From Harmothoe impar (taxonomy: Eukaryota; Annelida; Polychaeta; Phyllodocida; Polynoidae), in the NCBI GenBank assembly GCA_947462335.1, contig OX381707.1, forward strand, positions 81,926,610-81,990,609: a stretch of DNA of 64,000 nucleotides, written 5' to 3'. The translations under genes were made by a program, and so were the position numbers. Positions 33,417 through 43,702 of this stretch are shown piece after piece. The notes below the pieces were generated by a model. It saw only the letters and a list, made by a program, of their open reading frames with translations. It did not search any database and had not been told where the DNA came from. How positions within the stretch are numbered: the first letter of the stretch is position 1; each line of letters starts with the position of its first letter.

Positions 33417-33521
33417 GAGGCAAAAAAAAGAAAAAAAGAAGCTGTCTTCTGATGTCCGGACCGACCCTATATTTAAGGGCTTTCCCTACTTTTTACCATT
33501 ATTTTGTTTTTTGGATATATA

Positions 33522-33575
33522 TTTGCATATTTGGTATCAGATCAAAGCTAATACTGCCAGTGATGCAGTAGGATA
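33522..33575 (+). repeat. Direct repeat of 32081-32133
   Basis: Both copies contain GCATATTTGGTATCAGAT and ACTGCCAGTGATGCAGTAGG with few differences. They are separated by 1.4 kb. The rest of 33417-34560 shows no gene. Confidence 0.75.
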
Positions 33576-34585
33576 GATGGGCAAAAAAGCAAAATCTGGA
33601 CCAGGAAGAAGTGTTCAGGTATCCCAACTGGCCCTCTATTTTAGGGCATAGTCTAATTTATATCATAATTCTTTTGGGAGGCATTTTCTGTATCATACTA
33701 CTTTTTACTGATTCTCTGGCAAAGAGAATTGTGGGAAAAAAACCATTTGCTCGACATGCATATTGATGATAACATAGTACATTGTAGTGATGTTTATAAA
33801 TAAAGGTCTCGCTTTTACAGATTTTATGAGGGATAGGATTCTTCCCTGGAACAGCTTTTAATGATGATATAAAAAGTTAGTATACTACTTTACCACACCA
33901 TTAAATTCTACCTGGGTGTGATATATCACCCTCTATATAAACAGGGACGTGACTTTAACACACTCAGTGGGATCCCCTGTCAGGTCTGATGTACTATTGG
34001 CGTGATGTGGAATCAAGCCCTGGCGTTATAGTTTTTCACCCTGTCTCTCTGAGTCAATTAGATGAATTTAATCAACACCACTACACAGATAATCTTTAGG
34101 CTCCAGAACCTAGTCAGTACTGTCTAATAAATCAATCAATAGTTCCTATATGACCAACCTAGGTAAGTTACTACTATCAGTTTGGTCAGTATTGAGTGAC
34201 CCCAGTCTTCTCCATTTTAACAAGTATTAGTTCTTTTGTGTAAGGCCAACTATTTTTTGATAACTTGGATTACGGGCCCAAATATTTTTTTTGGGGGGGG
34301 GCGAGAGGAAAACAAACAAAAAACAGCCCTGAGGCCCTGAAATATTTCAGGGGGCCAAGGGGCAAAAATAGCATGGAAAAGCCTTCTTTTGGCTTTAAAA
34401 TGGAGGTATATTGAGAAATATTCCCAATTTGCGTGTCTAATTTAGGGTATTTGCTGGCCAGCATGTACTTTAAAAAACACCTGTAACCTATACTGTAGAA
34501 TAATGAAGATGTAGGGGCACGAATAATACGCGCATACATGGGTTCGTGGAGTCAAAGCGGGAATGGCATCGCTTGAACGCTAGGT

Positions 34586-35050
34586 GGCAACACCTACGCC
34601 ATGTCCCTGTTCGGTTATCTGGTAGCAGGGCCTAGCGGGGCACTCCAGACAGTGCGCTGGTGGAGTGCCACGTCAGCACTGCTTGATCCGCGCCCCGGGA
34701 ATATAAGAGGCAGAGGTTGGCCAACTCGGGGAGTTCGTCCCCCGGACGAGCTCAGACCAACACCCCTCGATACTTCCATCCTTTTCGACCACGGGGGACC
34801 TACACCCCTCCCACTCCCTGGCTCTTGCACCAGCCATGCTGGGGTAGGACCAGAACATCCTGCTTTGCTGACTTCGAACTAGCTAGAACGCTACCTGTAC
34901 ACTTCGAACCTTGTCCATTGATAAATCTGTACGATATTAAATCCTTCCTTTGAGGCCGTGTTCGAATCAGAACATAACGAGATCGTGAGGCTGAATAAAA
35001 ACCTGTTGTATTCAAACCGAATTGGAACCTGTGTTTGCGTCATACTTCGA
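34586..35050 (+). repeat. Possible solo LTR or promoter-bearing repeat
   Basis: A GC-rich block carries a TATA-like ATATAAGAGG near 34701 and an AATAAA at 34994, about 290 bp apart. It starts TGGCAACACC and ends TTCGACA. This TATA/poly-A order resembles an LTR. No partner LTR or target duplication was found, so the assignment is tentative. Confidence 0.3.
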
Positions 35051-35287
35051 CAACCTCTGCAAAAACATATTACAATTCCTAAATTGATTTAATTCCGATG
35101 TGAAATATAGCCTTTGTGTTACCGTTTCTAACCCCGTTTCAATGTTGATTAATTTCAATCATTCACCGGAGAGTGTATATATAGGGACTATTTCCTACTG
35201 TAAAATAATTTAAAAACACATAACAATTACTGAAGAATTTGAGACATGTATGTGTTTATGATATGAAATGAGTTTCTCCCCCTGTCT

Positions 35288-35565
35288 TCGAGTCAATTAA
35301 CCCTTTAACACTTTCAGGAGAGCATGCTGCTAAAACATGACGTTTGTCGGCATGATGCACCAATGCAGCCCCAGTGGGTGACTCGCTGCTGCTGCATTGG
35401 TGCATCATGCTGTTCCTACGGGAGTGTCTTAATATAACCCAGTAGAGTCGGCATGATGCTTGAATGCAGCCTTGGTGAGTCACTCGTCAGGGCTGCATTC
35501 ATGCATCATGACGACCAAGGGCATGATATATTAAGGCATCCTGCCGCCTTCAAAGAGTTAAGGAC
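35288..35565. mobile_element. Palindromic MITE, CATGATGC family (copy 6)
   Basis: It begins TTAACCCTTTAACACTTTC and ends CCTTCAAAGAGTTAAGG. Internal palindromes have centres GGTGACTCGCT and GGTGAGTCACTCGTC and arms with GCATCATG. Confidence 0.75.
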
Positions 35566-35599
35566 AGCAAGTGACTATATAAGATGACATTTGTTACTA

Positions 35600-35646
35600 T
35601 ATAAGATGACATTTGTTACAACAATGCAGCCATGGCGAGTAACTCG
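35600..35646. mobile_element. Palindromic MITE, left part split by the provirus (copy 7)
   Basis: It ends ...GCAGCCATGGCGAGTAACTCG exactly at the provirus LTR and continues at 47600 as CTCGCCAGTGCTGCATTC. CTCG is duplicated, so the provirus struck the palindrome centre. Confidence 0.75.
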
Positions 35647-36513
35647 TGTCACGCCACAAAACCCCTTATTATACCTTCATCAATTGTATTACGTCATATT
35701 ACGTCATATTACGTCATAATTATGATTTATGACCATTAATATTCATATTTATTATTATTTGTAATACGCACAATACTTTATACATATTTTCAATCCATAT
35801 GTCCATCAAAGTACACCTAGACGTCAGACATACCTGTTACTCATAAAGCCAAGCATAACTAACCCCCATGCATAACTAATCCATAGATCACAAGCAGACC
35901 CTTATCCCAGGGACAATAGGTAACGGTCAGCCCCTCCAGACGACAAGGCACCGACCGGTCACCTATACACAAAACAAATGAACTATATGTTGACCCCAAG
36001 GATTAACTGTCAACACATAAAACAATGCTATAAAGCTGGACACCCTTAATCAGTGTGGCACCGCCAAAGCCACTTGAGCCGGCTGGAGACCACCTGGAGG
36101 CAGGCGACAAAGCCCCCATGTGTGCATGCTACTTATTATGTAATCCATTACCCATAATGCACTGGACCCAGGCTCCCCACCCGCGGTCCAGCGCACATCA
36201 CATGTTAAAGCCATGAATATATAATTATCCAATCAAATGTCAAATGTATATTATCCAATGAAAACCACTGTTACATCTACTTCCGGTCACATGGGCACCC
36301 CCTCCACCTGCCGGGCACCTGTACTTATACCCCGGTCAGATGGAGGAGGAAATCACTTATCATCTTGCAACCATCAGTAACTTATATACTGAGCCCTAGT
36401 GACTGGTACTCTGATATTAATATTATTATTAATAAAAGATACCAAGTATTGAAACTGACGTCTCACCTCATCTTTATGCCCTCATTGATGTGGAAGGGTT
36501 TTCCCTAGCCACA
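35647..36513 (+). repeat. 5' LTR of the provirus
   Basis: This 867-bp LTR has TGT...ACA ends. It holds three tandem ATTACGTCAT units (35688-35717) in the presumed U3, a CTTATACCCC box near 36325 and an AATAAA near 36431. A 60-codon minus-strand ORF recurs in both LTRs only because the LTRs are identical. Confidence 0.95.
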
Positions 36514-36516
36514 GAG

Positions 36517-36534
36517 TGGTAGAGAACCGGGCAA
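36517..36534 (+). promoter_or_regulatory. Probable primer binding site of the provirus
   Basis: TGGTAGAGAACCGGGCAA begins three bases after the LTR, the usual TGG start for a tRNA 3' CCA. I could not match it to a specific tRNA. It overlaps the open gag frame upstream of the first ATG. Confidence 0.45.
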
Positions 36535-36569
36535 CCTTCAGCTACCTGCGACCACGAAGAAATTTTTTA

Positions 36570-38126
36570 ATGCAGAGACACCAGTCCCTCAGTGACCTAT
36601 CATCACGGAGGCACACTAGGAGCCAGGGACCAGCACCAACATCAGGTCTACAACCCACCAGGAGGAAAGGACCAAGCAACAACAAGCACATCACCAAGTC
36701 CACCTCCTGCATCTACAAGGACACAGTAAGACATTCTAAAACAACACTTATAGACACTGTACCTATTATACCTATAGACATAGCTACCCCACCCACCTCT
36801 CCCATTCGTGTTGAACCCACTGTCAACATGGCCGGAGACGATCAGGTAGAGGTAGAAAGACAACGAGAGCTAGACGATAGGATATCAAGAAAATTAGATG
36901 AGCAACTAGCGGCCCATAAGGCAGAGCTAGAAAGACTGAAATCTGATATCGCAGAATATAGGAACAACAAGTCCATTAGCGACCTGGCTAGCGCCATATC
37001 AAAAGCAAGCAAATACACCATCCGGGAACCAATTAGATTTTCGAAACCGGACATTAAAATGAGCACCAGCAAGTGGTTCACAGACCTAGAACGATTTGTT
37101 AGACTAAAATATCCCCAAGAAGATCACCCCATCCACGTCACTTGCGCAGTCTATTTAACTGGACCAGCGTACGAGTGGTACAGTATGCAGCCCACTAGCA
37201 TACAGGATGATTACGATCTCATAAAGAAGGGACTTATCCACCACTTCAAGGATGTCGAGAACGACATCAAACTATTGACACTGTCCCAGTTTGACCCCAC
37301 CCTACAAACCATGGAAGAATGGCTAAAGGACGCCAACACCCACTTCCAAAACAAGGGGGTGGACATAGAAGCTGCCATCATCCAGGTAGCCACAGTATTA
37401 AACGAGGACTACCGAGAGGCGATCAGAGCGGAAAGTCCTACTACATGGGCTTCCCTCTGTAGAGCACTCAGGTGTGCGTACCTCTACAAAAAGACCTCCA
37501 CACATAAAGTATCATCCCTATCCAACAACACCCTAGACCCAGTCATAGCTGCTCAGCTAAGGGAGAAGGACAGGGAGAATGAAAAATTAAGAGACCTTCT
37601 TCAGAAGCAACAGGAAGTTATGGAGACCGAACATACCGTAGCTGCTATGGGAGGTGGTAAACCAAAACCCACCTACCACAAACAAGCAGCTACACCGACA
37701 CAGCCTCCATCAGCCGACTTCGCATTGCCACCCAACTATAGGGGGAGGAGAGAGGACTTCGACATAAATTACGTCGACAACATCAGGAAGGCACGCTCAA
37801 TGGGCCTCATTCCTCCCACCCACCGATTCAAAGGGGGACCCAAAGACATTATAACCCTTCTTCAAACGGGTTCCCTACCCCCACATCACTTCAAACTCAT
37901 CCAGAGCCAACAACAACAACAACAAAGGTGGCAGCCACAACAGCAATCATGGCAGCCACCACAACAACAACAACAATGGCCACAACAACAACAACAACAA
38001 CAATGGCCACAACAACAACAACAACAACTTCAACTTCAACCAACGCCACAAAACCCCACTCCACAGTACACCATGGCACAGCTCGTCAGCATGATGAACG
38101 ACCTCACCAAGACGACGGGAAACTAG
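36570..38126 (+). CDS. gag: Gag polyprotein of the errantivirus-like provirus
   Basis: This is a 518-residue protein from the first ATG at 36570. The frame is open upstream through the primer site, but with no earlier ATG. A coiled-coil-like charged region (nt about 36835-36970) is followed by a capsid-like domain (KWFTDLERFVRLKYP at nt about 37070 to nt 37500) of the retrotransposon Gag type. The C-terminus is extremely Gln-rich (nt about 37905-38040), from CAA repeats, and there is no CCHC zinc knuckle, which is common in errantiviruses. Translation ends at TAG 38124-38126, directly after the slippery heptamer GGGAAAC, so a fraction of ribosomes should shift into pol. Gag would form the particle shell and bind RNA through its basic or Gln-rich parts (inference). 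Confidence 0.85.
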   Translation: MQRHQSLSDLSSRRHTRSQGPAPTSGLQPTRRKGPSNNKHITKSTSCIYKDTVRHSKTTLIDTVPIIPIDIATPPTSPIRVEPTVNMAGDDQVEVERQRELDDRISRKLDEQLAAHKAELERLKSDIAEYRNNKSISDLASAISKASKYTIREPIRFSKPDIKMSTSKWFTDLERFVRLKYPQEDHPIHVTCAVYLTGPAYEWYSMQPTSIQDDYDLIKKGLIHHFKDVENDIKLLTLSQFDPTLQTMEEWLKDANTHFQNKGVDIEAAIIQVATVLNEDYREAIRAESPTTWASLCRALRCAYLYKKTSTHKVSSLSNNTLDPVIAAQLREKDRENEKLRDLLQKQQEVMETEHTVAAMGGGKPKPTYHKQAATPTQPPSADFALPPNYRGRREDFDINYVDNIRKARSMGLIPPTHRFKGGPKDIITLLQTGSLPPHHFKLIQSQQQQQQRWQPQQQSWQPPQQQQQWPQQQQQQQWPQQQQQQLQLQPTPQNPTPQYTMAQLVSMMNDLTKTTGN

Positions 38127-38163
38127 ATTGTCATCCTATGGATAGGCCTCATCAGGATGACAA
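38117..38163 (+). promoter_or_regulatory. -1 ribosomal frameshift signal between gag and pol
   Basis: GGGAAAC at 38117-38123 sits in the gag frame as G-GGA-AAC and is followed at once by the gag TAG stop. Four bases after the heptamer a perfect 10-bp stem begins: TTGTCATCCT (38128-38137) pairs with AGGATGACAA (38154-38163) around a 16-base loop. Slipping one base back enters the pol frame exactly. Heptamer, spacer and stem match the standard retroviral layout. Confidence 0.88.
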
Positions 38164-41100
38164 AACAGTCCCCAACACAGAAGACACAGCATCGCCCATC
38201 GACACCACGCCACATGACCCACAGACAATCCACAACGCTGCACCAGTGCGCGGGAAACCTGCCGACGTTCAAGCTACTCTGGAAGTCGTCCCCCCACCAC
38301 TCCCCGACCTACACATGGAAGAAGGTGAGCAGAGTGTTTTGTTTATCAACATGGTCAATGGCAATATAGATCTACAATTCAAAGATACCAACATCCCCAG
38401 TCTAGTAGACACAGGAGCCACCGTCTCTTGCATGAGAGAGGGTCTAGCCTCCACTCTATCGAAACTAGTTCCTCATGAGTTTTCACAAATCAGGTCCAAA
38501 GTTTATCTTGCCGATGGAGCATTGTGTCACATCAAAAGAGCTATCAAAATCAAATTCAAAATTCAAGGCAAAACATTCAGTCATCAATTTGCAATTCTTC
38601 CAAATTGTTCCTCACCAATCATATTGGGAACAGATTTTCTATCAAAGACTAAAAGCAAAATCAATTACTCCACTGACCCAACTCCAAAATCTCAACCAAT
38701 CAGGGCAGTGAGAGCCATTTCGATACCTCCATTTTCCGAAATGGCCATAACAGGCCAAGTCACATGCTACCACTCAGTCAATCAAATTAATGGTATAACA
38801 GACAATTTTGACAGATCAGACAAACTTCCAAATTACATCGTACAACGTTCAGTCGTGACACCTGACCAGAGAGACAGACACCCACTGATATTATTGAATA
38901 TCACATCTAGAATCTGCAAAATCCAGAAGGGTGAAATCGTAGCCTTATATACAAAAACAGACATAGACAAAGAAAATCATATATTATCGACAGGCTACGA
39001 GGACACACAACCCGAGGAGAAAGACATAGACATAGACATAGACAACAATTCCACTATCAGTGACAGTGCATCATCAACAGGGTCAGACAAAACATTCTAT
39101 GTACCAACACCAACATATTCAGAGTACTCTGACTCTGACATGGATCAATCCATGTCAGATGACGAAGATCATATAAATATGGTACAAGAGACGACAGGTC
39201 ACGACGAACAAGACATAGACAAAGACATGTACATAGGGAAGGACATAGACATAGAACCAGAAAAAGAAAAATCACACGTCTTCCAAAAACCAGAATGCCT
39301 CACAGAAGATCAATTCACAACATTCTGCCAATTAATAGAAGAATACGACGACATATTCGTGGGAAAAGATAACATGATTGGAAGAACCCATCTGTACACC
39401 CATAAAATCAACCTGATCCCAGACGCCAAACCCTTACAGTTCTACCCATTCAGAATGGCCCCGCACAAAGCTGAACGACTTGAAATTGAATGTCAGAAGC
39501 TGGTAAAGCAGGACATTCTGGAGGAAACCAAAACGGGTCCCTGGTCATCCAGAAGTTTTCTTGTAGAGAAAAAGAACGGGCAGGGTTACCGACTAGTGAC
39601 AGATCTAAGATATGTGAATTCCCAATCAATCGACCAAGCACTTACATCACCACGAGCAGACGACAGCCTAGAAATGATTGGTGAGATGCGACCTGCCGTG
39701 TTCTCTAAAATGGATGCCCAACAAGGGTACTTCCAGATACCAATTAGAGAGGACGACAGGGACATCACAGCCTTTCTCACTAGGACCAAAAAGTATAGAT
39801 ACAAGACCATGCCAATGGGACTCGCCAGCAGTGCTCAGGCTTTCCAAGCTGTAGTCAACTTGATCCTACAGAACCTGCAGTACAAATGTGCAATCCCATA
39901 CTTAGACGACATCTTGTGTTTATCACCCACCATAGAGCAACATTTCATTGACTTAAGAAACATATTCGAAGCACTAAGAAATGGCAAACTAAAGTTGAAG
40001 AAAACCAAGTGCGAATTCTTCCTAGAGGAACTAGACTTCCTAGGAATGAAAGTCACCACTGACGGTATCAAACCATCCCCAGACAAAGTCCACAAGATCC
40101 AGACATTCCCCACACCGAAGACCACAAAAGAGGTGCGGTCATTCACTGGACTCGCCCAATTCTATAGAAAATTCATCAAAGGGTTCAGTGAAATTGGTCG
40201 ACCTCTATTCAACCTACTCAAAAATGGGAACAAATTTGTCTGGACAAAAGAATGTGAGACTGCATTTCAGACCCTGAAGGACTCTATATGCAATGACGTC
40301 ATCTTGCTGTACCCAGACTACAACAAACAGTTCCATCTTACCACAGATGCATCTGGTACAGCCCTGGGAGCTACTCTTTCCCAGGAAAAAGACGGCGTTC
40401 TACGACCAGTAGCCTTTACGGGCAGAGCACTCCATGACCACGAAAGGAATTATGGTGCCACCCAAAGAGAACTATTGGGAGTAGTATTTGCAATAGAGTA
40501 CTTCAGACACTACCTAGAAGGAAGACCATTCGAGTTATATACTGACCACCAAGCCCTCATCCACATGTTGACAAAATCAGATAACAAAAACATGTGGGCA
40601 AGGTGGGCACTCAAAATTCAACAATTTCAATTTAATATCAGACACATAAGAGGCAAATTAAACATACCATCAGACGTTATGTCAAGACGAGACTACCCAC
40701 TAGACAAGACACCAATGACAGATCCTCCACCAAAACCCAAAGCCATAAGGGTACAACATAGAATTATGTTTGAGGATGACATACACACACAGAAATTCAA
40801 AGAAGACGAACCACCAGTGACGCTACCAAAACGACTACCCAAATCAATCCTGAAGAGAACCTCCACCCATCACTTCTATTGTGAATGTATGGAGGAAAAC
40901 ACAGAAGACATAGAAGAAGTAAAACGATTTACCCCCAACCTCAGAGCAAATCCTGACATCCCAAGTACCAAATTACATCATTTTGGGCTTCCACAAACAG
41001 AATACAAGGGACTGTCAGCAGCCATAGCGGCCTCGGTACAACAGGAAGTGGATTCAGCTGCACGACCGGTCCCAGGCCACGCCCCACAGCAGCTGACAGT

Positions 41101-42826
41101 ACCCTCTACATCCCTAGAAGCCCTATCAACATTCATAGAAGAAACTCAAACAGAACAAATAGAACAGGTTGCGGCGACCCGACCGGTCCCAGGCCACACC
41201 CCGGCACCGCAACCTAAGAAAACCACAGATAAACCAAAGCCAAAGAAGAAAAATGAGAAACCTAGAAGAGATGCCACAGACATGGCAAAACATCTGGCCA
41301 ATCAGACTAATCATCTGATTGAAATGATAGAGAGCCTCTCCGACCCACAGATCTCCATACTCAACCTGAAAAGAGAACAGAGATATAATTTACATACGAA
41401 AGCTATCATCACGTATTTAGAGAACGGACAGGTACCCAACGACAAAAACAAGAAGGAAACGGAGCAATTCATCAAAATAGCTGATGACCACATCATGCTG
41501 AATGATATTTTGGTCCATATCAACACGGTACTATGGAAGAAACACAAGGAATTCTCATTCCAACCCGTCATCCCAGATGACATGAGACTTCCCATCTTGA
41601 AGCTTTTTCACGACCTACCAATGGCAGGCCATGCTGGCGCACAAAGAATGCTGTCGACCATGCTTCCCAAAGTATATTGGAAGAGCATGGCGGCCGACGT
41701 CCAGAAATTCACAGCGACCTGCCACGTCTGTTTGAAAGCCAAAAAGATGAACCTAACCAACAACCTGCCAATGACGGCCCATAGTACCCCTTCTTACCCA
41801 TTCCAGTTTGTTCACATAGATGCCATAGGCCCACTACCACCAACACCAGGAAAGAATGTATACATTCAGGTAGTGGTCGACAGGTTCTCTAAATTCTGCA
41901 TAGCTTACCCCACTACATCATTGGACGCGGAAACAACTACCCCAGAATTCATAGAGAAGGTTGTTCTGGCCGAGGGTTTACCAACATACCTCCAGTCAGA
42001 CAATGGAACGTCATATAAAAACTCAAAATTCAGAAACATGACATCTTCCCTCAACATAAAACACGTCTTCAGCTCGGCCTATAGACCAAAATCGAACGGC
42101 CAGGCTGAAAGATATGTGAAGACGCTGTCTGAAGGCATACGGGCCTACTGTGAGGAACACCAGGACACATGGGATGTATTCCTACCACACCTTGTGTTCT
42201 CCATCAACAACACAGAGTCCGCCACCACTGCCTTCACACCGTTCTTCATTATGAAGGGAAGGAACCCAAACACCATAATAGACAACAAACTCAATCAGGA
42301 AGAAGAGAAAAGTCTAAATCTCCACATCATTGACAAATTAAAGAAAATAGACTACACATACAATCAGGTCATTGAAAACATTGAAAAGAGGACAGAACAA
42401 ATGAGACAACAACACGACAAAAAGGCAAAACCTACAAAGGTGCAGAAAGAATCACTAGTGTATGTGAAGGTACCCCGACTGATGGATAGAACAAAATGTT
42501 TGAAACTTCAGAAAGTGTACTCCGGTCCATACATAGTGTGCAAATTCGTCTCAAAAACATCTGTCCTCCTCAAATCAGTTATCACAATGAAGACAATGAA
42601 AAACCCAGTTCATGTAGATAGACTGAAACTAGTACGTCACGTTAGAAATAACGATTTCATTCACAGACTCATTGACCCAAACGACGACCTCATAACCAAA
42701 CTATGGAAGAAAGACGGAGACTCATATAAAGCGAGACCAGCGCTTCTACAAACCAAAAATATATACAAAGCAAAACCGGCCCACTCCAAGGTCAAGAGGA
42801 GGACACCGGTAGGACTAAAACCATAA
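38117..42826 (+). CDS. pol: Pol polyprotein of the provirus: protease, reverse transcriptase, RNase H, integrase
   Basis: Pol is reached by -1 frameshifting. Its frame is open from 37928, but the overlap there is only the shadow of gag CAA repeats. In order: aspartic protease (LVDTGATVS, DTG at 38408); an acidic Asp/Ser-rich linker (nt about 39010-39270); reverse transcriptase with LVTDLRYVN and YLDD (39899-39910); RNase H (LTTDASGTALG, YTDHQALIH); a linker of about 200 residues containing two ARPVPGH/TRPVPGH repeats (nt about 40690-41290); and integrase with an HHCC zinc site (CHVCLKAKK) and DDE core (HIDAIGPLP, LQSDNGTSY, GQAERYVK). All catalytic motifs look intact and no stop or frameshift is seen. 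The protein would be cleaved by its own protease. Confidence 0.92.
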   Translation, partial: GKLDCHPMDRPHQDDKTVPNTEDTASPIDTTPHDPQTIHNAAPVRGKPADVQATLEVVPPPLPDLHMEEGEQSVLFINMVNGNIDLQFKDTNIPSLVDTGATVSCMREGLASTLSKLVPHEFSQIRSKVYLADGALCHIKRAIKIKFKIQGKTFSHQFAILPNCSSPIILGTDFLSKTKSKINYSTDPTPKSQPIRAVRAISIPPFSEMAITGQVTCYHSVNQINGITDNFDRSDKLPNYIVQRSVVTPDQRDRHPLILLNITSRICKIQKGEIVALYTKTDIDKENHILSTGYEDTQPEEKDIDIDIDNNSTISDSASSTGSDKTFYVPTPTYSEYSDSDMDQSMSDDEDHINMVQETTGHDEQDIDKDMYIGKDIDIEPEKEKSHVFQKPECLTEDQFTTFCQLIEEYDDIFVGKDNMIGRTHLYTHKINLIPDAKPLQFYPFRMAPHKAERLEIECQKLVKQDILEETKTGPWSSRSFLVEKKNGQGYRLVTDLRYVNSQSIDQALTSPRADDSLEMIGEMRPAVFSKMDAQQGYFQIPIREDDRDITAFLTRTKKYRYKTMPMGLASSAQAFQAVVNLILQNLQYKCAIPYLDDILCLSPTIEQHFIDLRNIFEALRNGKLKLKKTKCEFFLEELDFLGMKVTTDGIKPSPDKVHKIQTFPTPKTTKEVRSFTGLAQFYRKFIKGFSEIGRPLFNLLKNGNKFVWTKECETAFQTLKDSICNDVILLYPDYNKQFHLTTDASGTALGATLSQEKDGVLRPVAFTGRALHDHERNYGATQRELLGVVFAIEYFRHYLEGRPFELYTDHQALIHMLTKSDNKNMWARWALKIQQFQFNIRHIRGKLNIPSDVMSRRDYPLDKTPMTDPPPKPKAIRVQHRIMFEDDIHTQKFKEDEPPVTLPKRLPKSILKRTSTHHFYCECMEENTEDIEEVKRFTPNLRANPDIPSTKLHHFGLPQTEYKGLSAAIAASVQQEVDSAARPVPGHAPQQLTVPSTSLEALSTFIEETQTEQIEQVAATRPVPGHTPAPQPKKTTDKPKPKKKNEKPRRDATDMAKHLANQTNHLIEMIESLSDPQISILNLKREQRYNLHTKAIITYLENGQVPNDKNKKETEQFIKIADDHIMLNDILVHINTVLWKKHKEFSFQPVIPDDMRLPILKLFHDLPMAGHAGAQRMLSTMLPKVYWKSMAADVQKFTATCHVCLKAKKMNLTNNLPMTAHSTPSYPFQFVHIDAIGPLPPTPGKNVYIQVVVDRFSKFCIAYPTTSLDAETTTPEFIEKVVLAEGLPTYLQSDNGTSYKNSKFRNMTSSLNIKHVFSSAYRPKSNGQAERYVKTLSEGIRAYCEEHQDTWDVFLPHLVFSINNTESATTAFTPFFIMKGRNPNTIIDNKLNQEEEKSLNLHIIDKLKKIDYTYNQVIENIEKRTEQMRQQHDKKAKPTKVQKESLVYVKVPRLMDRTKCLKLQKVYSGPYIVCKFVSKTSVLLKSVITMKTMKNPVHVDRLKLVRHVRNNDFIHRLIDPNDDLITKLWKKDGDSYKARPALLQTKNIYKAKPAHSKVKRRTPVGLKP

Positions 42827-43702
42827 ATAAACTATAGAATATATAAGAGGAAAAGAGTTATCACCTATATTACATAAACAACAAAAAGCTCACTATATTA
42901 TCCCTACTATCACAAAGAGACATCAACTGTCATATATTATCAACTTTACTACCAAAATGATCAACACTGACTACTACAACAACTACTATTATCACCATTA
43001 CTATTATAATGATTCACAAAGAATCACGACTGACACACCGATCATCATAAAGAAATACTGGAAATACAGTATTTATCATCAAAAAGCACACAAGCTTCAT
43101 CAACTGTTATTATTATAACTTATAATCCATCGATACCCATTTCACCACACACGTAAGTGGCAGGGCGACTCCATATTATTGCTGCTCCTTTAACAAACTG
43201 ACACTTCAAATAGAACTATTATCAACATGTCAAAATCCGACATGAAAGGACAGTTTGCGCACTCTTATTAACCCCCCCCCCATAGACCAGTGGAAAAGCG
43301 GTGTATGCAGGCGGCCGCCCGCATGCATCGCAGGTGTCAACAACACCAGGAGGATGACCGCAATCTGAGCCCTGGATGATCCACCACTGGAGCGCGCAAA
43401 CAAAAGCTCCACTTATGGGAGTGTGATAACGACCAACATGGCAGGGTGACATAGCCACCACCCTGTACCCAGACCAAAGGGTATAAGTTCCCACACATCC
43501 CCCCATCTTTCCACAGTCACCCAGTGACCACACCCCTACACACATCGATTCAGTCAGGAGCAGCCCACAGTTAATTTGGTAGATCCCCGCCAGTACTGCG
43601 CACTTACACTCATCCCTCACCAACTATCGACTATCAACTATTACTACTACAAACGATCGACTACTACTATTATTACTATCAAATCCCAACAACTCGGGAA
43701 TC
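42827..43702 (+). other. Pol-env intergenic region
   Basis: These 876 bp have no sense ORF of note. A pyrimidine-rich TTTCCACAG near 43508-43516 is a candidate 3' splice site for a spliced env mRNA. The minus-strand ORF at 43222-43623 shows no family features and is likely chance. Confidence 0.45.

Noticed and set aside
35288..35565. CRISPR-like array formed by repeated CATGATGC blocks
   Set aside because: Repeats are palindromic MITE copies at irregular spacing in animal DNA; no spacers of uniform length and no cas genes.
36050..36232. 60-codon minus-strand ORF identical to one at 47136-47318
   Set aside because: Conserved only because the two LTRs are identical; no coding features.
37897..38079. 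Val-rich minus-strand ORF and the Thr-rich start of the pol frame
   Set aside because: Other-frame readings of the gag CAA repeats; pol is entered by frameshifting at 38117, not from an upstream start.
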